10,162 nucleotides of DNA, taken from NCBI GenBank assembly GCA_031274565.1, contig JAISPY010000169.1, forward strand, positions 1 through 10,162, in the 5' to 3' direction. The position numbers and the translations under genes are program-made. Numbering within the stretch: position 1 is the first letter of the stretch; each line of letters opens with the position of its first letter. Below are positions 1-5,446 of this stretch, one piece after another. This stretch comes from Treponema sp. Lineage in GTDB: Bacteria > Spirochaetota > Spirochaetia > Treponematales > Breznakiellaceae. The notes below the pieces were generated by a model that was not told the origin of the DNA, did not search any database, and saw only the letters and a program-made list of their open reading frames with translations.

Positions 1-73
1 GCCCCCGCTTCACCAATTCCATGACTTTTCCTCTCAGCAATTCCTTCTGTCCCATTACTAGTCTCCCGGCCAT
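1..73 (-). CDS. Transposase N-terminus, HTH type (partial, runs off left edge)
   Basis: A minus-strand reading frame opens with ATG at 71-73, behind a strong Shine-Dalgarno (AGGAGG, complement of 79-84, 5 nt spacer), and stays open for 24 codons to the window edge. It begins MAGRLVMGQKELLRGK. This start resembles the N-terminus of ISNCY/IS1202-group or related integrase-core transposases, where a QKEL..-type start leads into a helix-turn-helix. That resemblance is from memory of the family, and only 24 residues are visible, so the DDE domain cannot be checked. Repeated motifs just upstream (104-143) look like subterminal IS sites, which supports the call. It could instead be another small HTH protein. 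Confidence 0.45.
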   Translation of the reverse strand, partial: MAGRLVMGQKELLRGKVMELVKRG

Positions 74-103
74 CCTGTCCTCCTGCCGCTATTCTAGCAA
101 AGG

Positions 104-143
104 GGTCATTTCTATTGCGTTTACCTGAGGACATTATCATTGC
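104..143. repeat. Two direct repeats upstream of the transposase start (possible IS subterminal sites)
   Basis: Read on the minus strand, GCAATGATAATGTCC (129-143) and GCAATAGAAATGACC (104-118) match at 11 of 15 positions and lie 25 bp apart, start to start. They sit between the transposase start and the IS3 relic, where an IS end would be. Repeated short sites near the ends are typical transposase-binding sites. No partner end is in the window, so the exact IS boundary (probably about 143-175) is not fixed. Confidence 0.4.
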
Positions 144-180
144 GGTTTAACAGGCTTTTTGTCCAATTTCTCTAATATTT

Positions 181-525
181 TTGCCGAAGAATTTAAAATA
201 CCCTTGCGCATACCTGCGTACTTCAGGCGGCTGGGTTTATCTGATGACGACGGTGCTCGACGTGTTTGACCGGAAGGTCATCGGCTGGACGCTGCTAAGC
301 GGCGATATGGAGGCTGCCCATACAGGCGTCGTGGCCCTGGAAAGGGCGGTAAAAAACCGTCCGCATCAGGATGGCCTGATATTCCATTGGGACCGCGACG
401 TGCAGTATTAGGCAAAACCGTTTCGTGAAAAGCTACACCAGTGCTGCCCGGCGGTGCGTCAGCGCATGAGCCGGAAGGGGAACTGTGGGGACAACGCCTG
501 CGCGGAGTCGTTTTTCAAGACATAG
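181..525 (+). pseudogene. IS3-family OrfB (DDE transposase) remnant
   Basis: In one frame the stretch reads YLRTSGGWVYL, VLDVFDRKVIGW, GLIFHWDRDVQY, then stop (409-411), then AKPFREKL and MSRKGNCGDNACAESFFKT, then stop (523-525). These are the conserved blocks of the IS3-family catalytic core in the right order. HWDRD stands for the usual HSDRG and holds the second catalytic Asp; the Glu in ACAESFF is the third acidic residue. The first catalytic Asp, expected in a DITY-like motif just before YLRTSGG, is absent (the sequence reads PCAYL). The N-terminal HTH/OrfA part and the C-terminus are missing. Two in-frame stops and the lost Asp mark a dead relic. Similarity fades soon after 525, and no terminal inverted repeats or target duplication could be found. 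Confidence 0.85.
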
Positions 526-606
526 CAGCGTGAAAATCCGGCCATTATTTATAGGAAACGTCCCAACTTTCCTCCATAGCTTCCTTTTTTATACGGTCTT
601 GCGGCG

Positions 607-1182
607 TTACTTGGCGAGGACTCCGTATTTCGGCGGCGGTAAATTCACTTCACCGATTTTCTTTACCGCGAATCCGTTCTTTTTGAATTCCTCGTAATCG
701 AAGGCTTCCAATTCATCTATGGCAAGCTTATGAAATGCATAGAAATTTTCCCAGCTTTCATAGCCGTCTCCCAGATTGTGCTCCAGGAAGGCGTCGGCAA
801 TGTCCATGCCCATCTGAGGAGCCACGTAAAAGGCCCCCATGGCAAGTACATTCACGCCATTTCCAGTGATAGCCCGTAAGGCCGCAGGCACGCTTTCCAC
901 CACTCCGCAGTGGACATGGGGACACTTGCTTGCCGCGATATGAATGCCCATGCCCGTACCGCAAAAAAGAAGGGCCCGTTCAAATTCACCCTCCGCGATT
1001 TTCGCGCCGGCCTTGAGGCCGATGCGGTGAAACATTTCGGGATTTGCCTCATCCGCGGATCTCACCCCTATGTCGGTTACATTCCAGCCCTTTGCCTGTA
1101 AATGTTTTACTACCGCTTCTTTGAGGGGAAATCCGGCAAAATCAGCGCCGACTAAGACGTACTTATCCTTGACCGTTTTCAT
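607..1182 (-). CDS. RpiB/LacA/LacB-family sugar-phosphate isomerase, atypical
   Basis: A 191-residue cytoplasmic protein of the RpiB/LacAB fold, which interconverts aldose and ketose phosphates. The opening motif GADFAGFPLKE (12-22), the phosphate/active-site loop FCGTGMGIHIAASK (73-86, with Cys74 at the catalytic-base position of E. coli RpiB) and NVLAMG (111-116) are clear. Two residues conserved in ribose-5-phosphate isomerase B are changed: the His of GCDH is Phe15, and by my ungapped alignment the His assigned to ring opening falls on Gly107. It is about 40 residues longer than E. coli RpiB, with an extra C-terminal tail. The start has a good RBS (AAGGAG, about 7 nt upstream). It lies 55 bp downstream of the LacI gene on the same strand, so probably in one transcript. 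Given the dehydrogenases at 8601-10162, a tetrulose-phosphate isomerase role (like EryI) is attractive, but this is inference; a pentose or hexose phosphate is also possible. Confidence 0.85.
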   Translation of the reverse strand: MKTVKDKYVLVGADFAGFPLKEAVVKHLQAKGWNVTDIGVRSADEANPEMFHRIGLKAGAKIAEGEFERALLFCGTGMGIHIAASKCPHVHCGVVESVPAALRAITGNGVNVLAMGAFYVAPQMGMDIADAFLEHNLGDGYESWENFYAFHKLAIDELEAFDYEEFKKNGFAVKKIGEVNLPPPKYGVLAK

Positions 1183-1212
1183 TGCTTTTCTCCTTGTACC
1201 CTATGTATTTAA

Positions 1213-1236
1213 CCGGCTTCTGTTTGGACAGGCCGG
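1213..1236 (-). other. Intercistronic hairpin between lacI-type and isomerase genes
   Basis: On the minus strand the sequence folds as CCGGC-CTGT, loop CCAA, ACAG, 2-nt bulge, GCCGG, starting one base after the LacI stop codon. There is no following U-tract, so it is more likely a message-processing or stability hairpin than a terminator. Read-through into the isomerase gene is expected. Confidence 0.4.
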
Positions 1237-1237
1237 A

Positions 1238-2266
1238 TTATGAAAGATTTTTGACGCTTCCCCGGGGGACCAGTTTTCCGGAAATGAAGATATTCTCCGG
1301 AAGATCCCCGGCGCTGCCGGAGATGCGCTCCGCCAGTTTCTCCAGGGCTACTCTGCCGATTTGACGGGTGGCGACCTGGATGGTGGTCAAGGGCGGTTCC
1401 GTAAGACCGCTGGAGGGCAGATCATCAAATCCAATGATACTGATATCTCCAGGAATATTAAGCGCATGGTCTCGGAGCGCCCGCATACAGCCGTAGGCGA
1501 TGGTATCGTTTAAGCAGAAAAAGGCTGTAGGCTTAGGACCGGTTTTATGTAGGTATTTTCCCATATCAATGATGGATTGCTCGAAACCGGGGTCCACACT
1601 GACGATGTTCCGTTCCAGCACGGGTAGGGAAAAAAAATCCATCGCTTCCCTGAATCCCCAATCCCGCAGTTTAAAATTCCCCGTTTCCCGGTTGCTTTTT
1701 ACCATACCAATGTTCCGGTGTCCGTTGGTATAGAGATAGTTTATCGCTTTAAAAACCCCGTCCACATTGTCCATATCCACGCAGTCATGGGCCAGCATGG
1801 GAAAACAGGTATCGATAAAAACAATCGGCAGGGACAGGACGCTGAAAAGAGCTAACTCCTGGGCATCAAGCTCAGTACCGAGGACAATAAGACCGTCAGC
1901 GGCTATACCCTTCTGGGCTTCTACGATTTCCGTTACCGGAACCCGGTCAAAGAAGGATACCTCCATCTTAAAGTTGTGTTTTTTCGCCCGCATTTCTATC
2001 CCCTCCATGTATGCGGTGATAAAAGCGTTATGGTGCTCGTTGATGATCCGGCCATGTTTGGCGATTTTGAGCAGTTTTATAGTGGCCGTGTTATGGAATG
2101 GCCTTAGGAAATCCGTTCCAGTGGCTTTATATCCCATATCCGCGGCAATGTGGAGGATCTTCTGTTTTACCTCGATACTGACGCCGGTTTTGTTATTCAA
2201 CGCTAATGACACGGCGGAGGGTGAAACTTCAGCAACTTTGGCAATATCTACAATACGCGGAAACAT
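1238..2266 (-). CDS. LacI-family transcriptional regulator
   Basis: A DNA-binding sugar-responsive regulator, 342 residues from the chosen start. Residues 1-45 form the LacI helix-turn-helix (PRIVDIAKVAEVSPSAVSLALNN), followed by a periplasmic-binding-protein-like effector domain with typical blocks ADGLIVLG, YLYTNGHRNIGMV, PTAFFCLND, IPGDISIIGFDD and PPLTTIQV. I chose ATG 2264-2266 because the family's HTH normally starts about five residues after Met, and because the earlier in-frame starts (TTG 2300-2302, ATG 2285-2287) overlap a consensus promoter. The hinge after the HTH (YKATGTDFLRPF) lacks the usual Ala/Leu hinge-helix pattern. It is divergent from the importer operon and upstream of the isomerase, so it probably controls both, with the tetritol or sugar (or its phosphate) as inducer. 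It could be a repressor or, less often, an activator. Confidence 0.92.
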   Translation of the reverse strand: MFPRIVDIAKVAEVSPSAVSLALNNKTGVSIEVKQKILHIAADMGYKATGTDFLRPFHNTATIKLLKIAKHGRIINEHHNAFITAYMEGIEMRAKKHNFKMEVSFFDRVPVTEIVEAQKGIAADGLIVLGTELDAQELALFSVLSLPIVFIDTCFPMLAHDCVDMDNVDGVFKAINYLYTNGHRNIGMVKSNRETGNFKLRDWGFREAMDFFSLPVLERNIVSVDPGFEQSIIDMGKYLHKTGPKPTAFFCLNDTIAYGCMRALRDHALNIPGDISIIGFDDLPSSGLTEPPLTTIQVATRQIGRVALEKLAERISGSAGDLPENIFISGKLVPRGSVKNLS

Positions 2267-2272
2267 ACGTTT

Positions 2273-2302
2273 ATTATACAGATGCATATCCGGGCTTGTC
2301 AA
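2273..2302 (-). promoter_or_regulatory. Consensus sigma70 promoter for the lacI-isomerase operon (leaderless)
   Basis: Read on the minus strand: TTGACA (2302-2297), 18-bp spacer, TATAAT (2278-2273). Both hexamers match consensus exactly. Only six bases separate the -10 from the ATG at 2266-2264, so the expected transcription start falls at or within a base or two of the start codon. No Shine-Dalgarno is present. This predicts a leaderless message. Confidence 0.75.
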
Positions 2303-2305
2303 TCA

Positions 2306-2347
2306 GTACTGTAATTATTTTAGTGGTTACTAAAATAATTACAGTAC
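2306..2347. promoter_or_regulatory. 42-bp near-perfect palindrome, likely LacI-type operator O1
   Basis: Two 19-bp arms (2306-2324 and 2329-2347) are exact reverse complements around a 4-nt centre, GGTT. The core is TTTAG-N6-CTAAA (2319-2334). It ends four bases from the lacI -35 box, between the two divergent promoters. Dyad symmetry, location and the recurrence of the core at 2433-2448 make it the best operator candidate for the neighbouring LacI protein. The long arms could also let it extrude as a cruciform. Confidence 0.75.
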
Positions 2348-2382
2348 ATACTCCTGATTTTGCCGGGAAGACGTGAAAAGGC

Positions 2383-2401
2383 TATACCAGAACAAGGTAT
2401 A
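2383..2401. promoter_or_regulatory. Short dyad TATACC-N7-GGTATA
   Basis: A perfect 6-bp inverted repeat with a 7-nt spacer lies between the two operator-like sites. It differs in sequence from them. It may be a second regulator's site or chance; nothing else supports it. Confidence 0.25.
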
Positions 2402-2432
2402 TTGATTTTTTTAGTACACGGGACTCAACTAT

Positions 2433-2448
2433 TTTAGTTCATGCTAAA
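2433..2448. promoter_or_regulatory. Second operator-like site O2, TTTAG-N6-CTAAA
   Basis: TTTAG (2433-2437), six bases (TTCATG), CTAAA (2444-2448) repeat the core geometry of the 42-bp palindrome. Centre-to-centre distance is 114 bp, close to 11 helical turns, which would suit looping between the sites. Lone TTTAG half-sites occur at 2410-2414 and directly against the importer -35 box at 2503-2507. Confidence 0.55.
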
Positions 2449-2507
2449 GGAAAACTAGCAATAATTTAATTCTTTCAAAAAAAATTACCTATAACAAAAA
2501 TTTTTAG

Positions 2508-2559
2508 TTGACAGGCGGAATTTTTATGGTACAATAAAGACTATATTATTTTTGAGGAG
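2508..2559 (+). promoter_or_regulatory. Promoter and ribosome-binding site of the ABC importer operon
   Basis: TTGACA (2508-2513) and TACAAT (2530-2535) with a 16-bp spacer match sigma70 signals at 6/6 and 5/6. The stretch just upstream (about 2462-2507) is very AT-rich and could act as an UP element. The expected start is near 2542. A strong Shine-Dalgarno, GAGGAG (2554-2559), sits 9 nt before the ATG at 2569. Confidence 0.7.
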
Positions 2560-2568
2560 CAGTAAAAA

Positions 2569-3612
2569 ATGAAACGATTTTTTTCGGCACTTATCTTGGT
2601 TGGGGTCATCGCTTCCACAGCCTTTAGCGCTGGGGGACAGCAGGGAACTTCCGCGTCGGGCCCCAAGGGTAAATCTTCCAAACCTGAAAAGGATTGGAGG
2701 ATCGCCTTGGTTCCCAAGGACAGCACCAATGCGTGGTTTGTCCGGATGGAAGTGGGGGTGAAGAAATTCGCTCAGGATACGGGCTTAAATGCCTTTCAGA
2801 AAGGCCCGGCCAGAACCGATGCGGCTATGCAGGCTCAGGTTATTGAAGACCTGGTCGCCCAAGGCGTAGACGCTCTCTGCGTAGTCCCGGTTGATCCCGC
2901 GGCTTTGGAACCGGTGCTGAGCAAGGCCCTTTCCCGGGGTATCGTGGTAGTTACCCATGAGGCGTCCTTTCAGGAAAATACCATGTACAATATTGAAGCC
3001 TTTGATAATGCCGAGTACGGCGCCTTCATCATGGATAACCTGGCAAAGGCCATGGGCGAAACCGGAGTGTATACCACCATGGTGGCGCATGTGACTAACG
3101 CTTCTCACAACGAATGGGCCGACGGCGGCGTTGCCCATCAGAAAAAAGCCTATCCCAACCTGACACTTCTGGCCGCGGAACCCCGGGTTGAGTCTGAGGA
3201 TAACGAAGAGCGGTCGTATGAAAAGGCCAAGGAACTTTTCAAAAAATATCCCGAGCTGAAAGGTGTTATGGGTACTTCTTCCAAGGACGCCCCAGGCGTC
3301 GCCAGGGCGATTGAAGAGCTGGGCTTGAAGGGTAAGGTTTTTACCTCCGGTACCGGTATGCCCGAGGAAAACAAGCTATTCTTAAAGAATGGCACCCTGG
3401 CCGCCGCGACCCTCTGGGATCCCGCGGACGCTGGATACGCGCTCTGCTCCCTGGCGGTGAAGATTCTCCGGGGAGAGCCCATAGAAAACGGTCTTAACCT
3501 GGGCTTGAAGGGCTACGAAAACATGAAATTTCTGGGGAATTCAAAGAAGGTACTCATAGGAGCCGGCTGGATTGTCATCAACAAGGATAATGTTGATTCC
3601 TTTGGATTCTAG
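2569..3612 (+). CDS. Sugar ABC transporter periplasmic binding protein (RbsB/LsrB/RhaS-like)
   Basis: A 347-residue type-I periplasmic binding protein that would deliver the substrate to the importer encoded downstream. Residues 1-20 are a signal peptide (MKR, hydrophobic core, then AFS-A). There is no lipobox Cys, so it should be a soluble periplasmic protein cut by signal peptidase I rather than a lipoprotein. A polar Gly/Ser/Lys linker (about 22-42) precedes the mature fold, which starts DWRIALVPKDSTNAWF. Blocks such as GVDALCVVPVDPAAL, RGIVVVTHEA and the C-terminal INKDNVDSFGF closely recall LsrB, whose tail reads FNKDNIDKYDF. Ligand identity cannot be read from the sequence: such proteins bind rhamnose, AI-2, ribose, xylitol or tetritols. 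It is the first gene of a four-gene operon. Confidence 0.9.
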   Translation: MKRFFSALILVGVIASTAFSAGGQQGTSASGPKGKSSKPEKDWRIALVPKDSTNAWFVRMEVGVKKFAQDTGLNAFQKGPARTDAAMQAQVIEDLVAQGVDALCVVPVDPAALEPVLSKALSRGIVVVTHEASFQENTMYNIEAFDNAEYGAFIMDNLAKAMGETGVYTTMVAHVTNASHNEWADGGVAHQKKAYPNLTLLAAEPRVESEDNEERSYEKAKELFKKYPELKGVMGTSSKDAPGVARAIEELGLKGKVFTSGTGMPEENKLFLKNGTLAAATLWDPADAGYALCSLAVKILRGEPIENGLNLGLKGYENMKFLGNSKKVLIGAGWIVINKDNVDSFGF

Positions 3613-3646
3613 GATTTGGTGAATTCCTGGAGCTTACAGTTATGAG

Positions 3647-3680
3647 GGCAGATGATGCGCTGTTCCGGGGATCGTCTGTC
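3647..3680 (+). other. Intercistronic hairpin after the binding-protein gene
   Basis: GGCAGATGAT (3647-3656) pairs with ATCGTCTGTC (3671-3680) over 10 bp including two G-U pairs, with a 14-nt loop. It lies in the 90-bp gap before the ATPase gene. In binding-protein-first operons such a hairpin commonly limits 3'-end decay, so that more binding protein than transporter is made. No U-tract follows it. Confidence 0.4.
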
Positions 3681-3702
3681 CTAATTGGTGTTGAGGGTGT
3701 AA

Positions 3703-5196
3703 ATGGCTGAATATATACTGCGGGCCGAAAATATTAAAAAATCATTCGGAGGCGTGGAAGCCCTTAGGGGAGTTAATCTGGAGGTTGGCCGCGGTGAGAT
3801 ACACTGCCTCGCGGGGGAAAACGGCTGCGGAAAGTCAACGCTTATCAAAATTATTTCGGGGTTTTACGAAGCCAGCGAAGGAACCATTGAAATTCAAGGA
3901 CGTCGCTTCTCTAAGCTGAATCCATCCGAGGCAATAGCCCTGGGGGTTCAGGTCATATATCAGGATTTTTCGCTGTTTCCCAATCTTACGGTAATGGAAA
4001 ATCTTGCCTTGAACCGGGAACTTTCGGCAAAGCGAACATTGGTGCATTATTCACGGATGCGACAGACCGCGACCGAGGCTATGGGGAAAATCAATTTCAA
4101 AGCGGATTTAGATGAGCGGGTAGAAAATCTGTCTATCGCGGAAAAACAGCTTATCGCGATCTGCCGGGCCTTGCTTTACGATGCCCGGCTTATTATCATG
4201 GATGAGCCGACTACCGCCCTTACCAAGAAAGAGGTCCGCTCCCTTTTTGTCATTATAAAAAAACTGCAATCCCAGGGGATAGCCATACTCTTTGTGTCCC
4301 ATAAACTGGACGAGGTTTTTGAAATTTCCGAGGGTTTTACGATACTCAGAAACGGTATGAATGTGGCCGCGGGCAGGACAAGCGAATTAGATGATAAGCA
4401 ATTTGCCTACTATATGACCGGGCGGAATTTTGTCGAAGGATCGTTCACCCCCGCATCGGTTTCCGCTGAACCGGTATTGCAGGTTTCGGCTTTGACCCAA
4501 CAGGGGACGTACCAGGATATTTCATTTGCCTTGTATGGGGGGGAGATTCTGGGTATCACCGGCCTCTTGGGTTCCGGCAGGGAAGAGTTGGTGCAGACCC
4601 TCTTTGGCATAGGCCGCTCCGATTCCGGTAGCATTGCCGTCAATGGCAAGGTGGTAACGATGCGGAAGGTAGGAGACGCTATTGCCTTAGGTATCGGCTA
4701 TGTACCCGCAGACCGGCTTACGGAGGGACTTTTCCTTCCCCAATCCATAGGCCGGAATATGATTGTTTCAGGACTCCGCCGTTTGTCAAACGCGGCGGGC
4801 TTTTTATACCGGGATAGGATTTCCAGGGAAATTGAGACGTGGACCGCGGAGATGTCCATTGCGGCTGCGGATTATGAACGGGAAGTGAAAACCCTTTCCG
4901 GGGGAAACCAGCAAAAGGTGGTCTTGGCCCGCTGGCTTGCCAATGATCTCAAACTGCTGATTCTGAACGGGCCTACGGTAGGTGTGGATATCGGAGCAAA
5001 ATACGATATTTACGGACTCCTCCGGAACCTGGCTTTCAAGGGCTTGAGCATTATAGTGATCTCCGATGATCTTCCTGAATTGCTGGCCTGCTGTAATCGC
5101 ATAGTGGTCATGCGGGACGGCCGGATGGTGCGGGAACTCCAGGCATCGGAAACCACTGAATCCCAACTTGACGAAATCGCCACGGGTATCATCTAG
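3703..5196 (+). CDS. Sugar ABC importer ATPase, two-domain (RbsA/LsrA-like)
   Basis: A 497-residue cytoplasmic ATPase with two fused nucleotide-binding domains, powering the importer. Domain 1 has Walker A GENGCGKST (38-46), Q87, a variant signature LSIAEKQ (143-149), Walker B LIIMDEPTTAL (D167, E168) and His200 of the H-loop. Domain 2 has a broken Walker A (GLLGSGREE, 287-295), a canonical signature LSGGNQQ (398-404) and Walker B LLILNGPTVGVD, where the usual Asp-Glu is Asn422-Gly423; its H-loop His is also missing (ISDDLPE). One composite site (domain-1 Walkers with domain-2 signature) should hydrolyse ATP and the other should not. Degenerate second domains are usual in this class, but loss of both Walker B acids is further than in RbsA. 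Start: ATG 3703 with GAGGG 5 nt upstream. Gap to the next gene is 250 bp. Confidence 0.93.
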   Translation: MAEYILRAENIKKSFGGVEALRGVNLEVGRGEIHCLAGENGCGKSTLIKIISGFYEASEGTIEIQGRRFSKLNPSEAIALGVQVIYQDFSLFPNLTVMENLALNRELSAKRTLVHYSRMRQTATEAMGKINFKADLDERVENLSIAEKQLIAICRALLYDARLIIMDEPTTALTKKEVRSLFVIIKKLQSQGIAILFVSHKLDEVFEISEGFTILRNGMNVAAGRTSELDDKQFAYYMTGRNFVEGSFTPASVSAEPVLQVSALTQQGTYQDISFALYGGEILGITGLLGSGREELVQTLFGIGRSDSGSIAVNGKVVTMRKVGDAIALGIGYVPADRLTEGLFLPQSIGRNMIVSGLRRLSNAAGFLYRDRISREIETWTAEMSIAAADYEREVKTLSGGNQQKVVLARWLANDLKLLILNGPTVGVDIGAKYDIYGLLRNLAFKGLSIIVISDDLPELLACCNRIVVMRDGRMVRELQASETTESQLDEIATGII

Positions 5197-5293
5197 CAGC
5201 CGCGGACACTTCGTGTCCGATTGCACTGGTGGATTTTTGTACCCACACTACCGTCGGAGCAAAGGTCCGCAAAATCCACCAGTAGTAGGCTGC
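5196..5293 (+). other. Multibranch RNA structure after the ATPase gene
   Basis: Starting at the last base of the ATPase stop codon, GCAGCC (5196-5201) can pair with GGCTGC (5288-5293), enclosing two arms. Arm one is CGGACAC-TTC-GTGTCCG (5203-5219). Arm two is a perfect 13-bp stem (5225-5237 with 5271-5283, ACTGGTGGATTTT and its complement) with a 33-nt loop. The result is a three-way junction. No match to a known riboswitch is recognised. It could be an mRNA-stability element, an attenuator between the ATPase and permease genes, or a mobile palindromic repeat. Confidence 0.6.
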
Positions 5294-5350
5294 TTAGGAT
5301 CCGCGCACGAATAACATGCCCTGCATGGTATGCTGCACGGGTCCCTTACG
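5293..5350 (+). repeat. Dispersed intergenic repeat, copy 1
   Basis: This block shares CTTAGGA, GCACGAATAA, CCCTGC, GGTAT, GCTGC and CCCTTACG, in order, with 7637-7704. It holds a small hairpin, CATGCC (5315-5320) with GGTATG (5327-5332). It lies in the operon between the ATPase and the first permease. Confidence 0.65.
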
Positions 5351-5365
5351 GAGTTTGCGGGTAAT

Positions 5366-5424
5366 CGAACCATAGGTTCGCCATCGCCTATCGGCGATTT
5401 TCCTAGATTAAACGCGCAAAGCGC
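5366..5424 (+). other. Cluster of three short hairpins before the first permease gene
   Basis: CGAACC-ATA-GGTTCG (5366-5380), ATCGCC-TATC-GGCGAT (5383-5398, followed by TTT) and GCGC-AAA-GCGC (5414-5424) follow one another within 60 bp. The middle one has a weak terminator look. Together with the upstream elements they fill the whole 250-bp gap with secondary structure. The permease RBS (AGGAG, 5436-5440) lies just after the cluster. Confidence 0.5.
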
Positions 5425-5446
5425 AACAAACGGTTAGGAGTTTGCT

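Noticed and set aside
485..697. 70-codon plus-strand open frame overlapping the IS3 relic and the isomerase 3' end
   Set aside because: It is out of frame with the transposase blocks, has no RBS and overlaps the well-supported isomerase gene.
2267..2302. Longer LacI proteins starting at TTG 2302 or ATG 2287
   Set aside because: Both starts lie within the consensus promoter, have no RBS, and add residues absent from the usual LacI N-terminus.
1767..2333. 188-codon plus-strand open frame opposite the LacI gene
   Set aside because: It is antisense to a clear LacI protein, and the translated sequence shows no domain; it arises from codon bias of the true gene.
4804..5226. 140-codon minus-strand open frame opposite the end of the ATPase gene
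   Set aside because: It lies antisense to conserved ATPase motifs and has no recognisable family or RBS.
5196..5424. CRISPR-like or tRNA gene reading of the hairpin-rich gap
   Set aside because: There are no regularly spaced identical repeats, and no cloverleaf or T-loop consensus could be traced; the inverted repeats all differ from one another.
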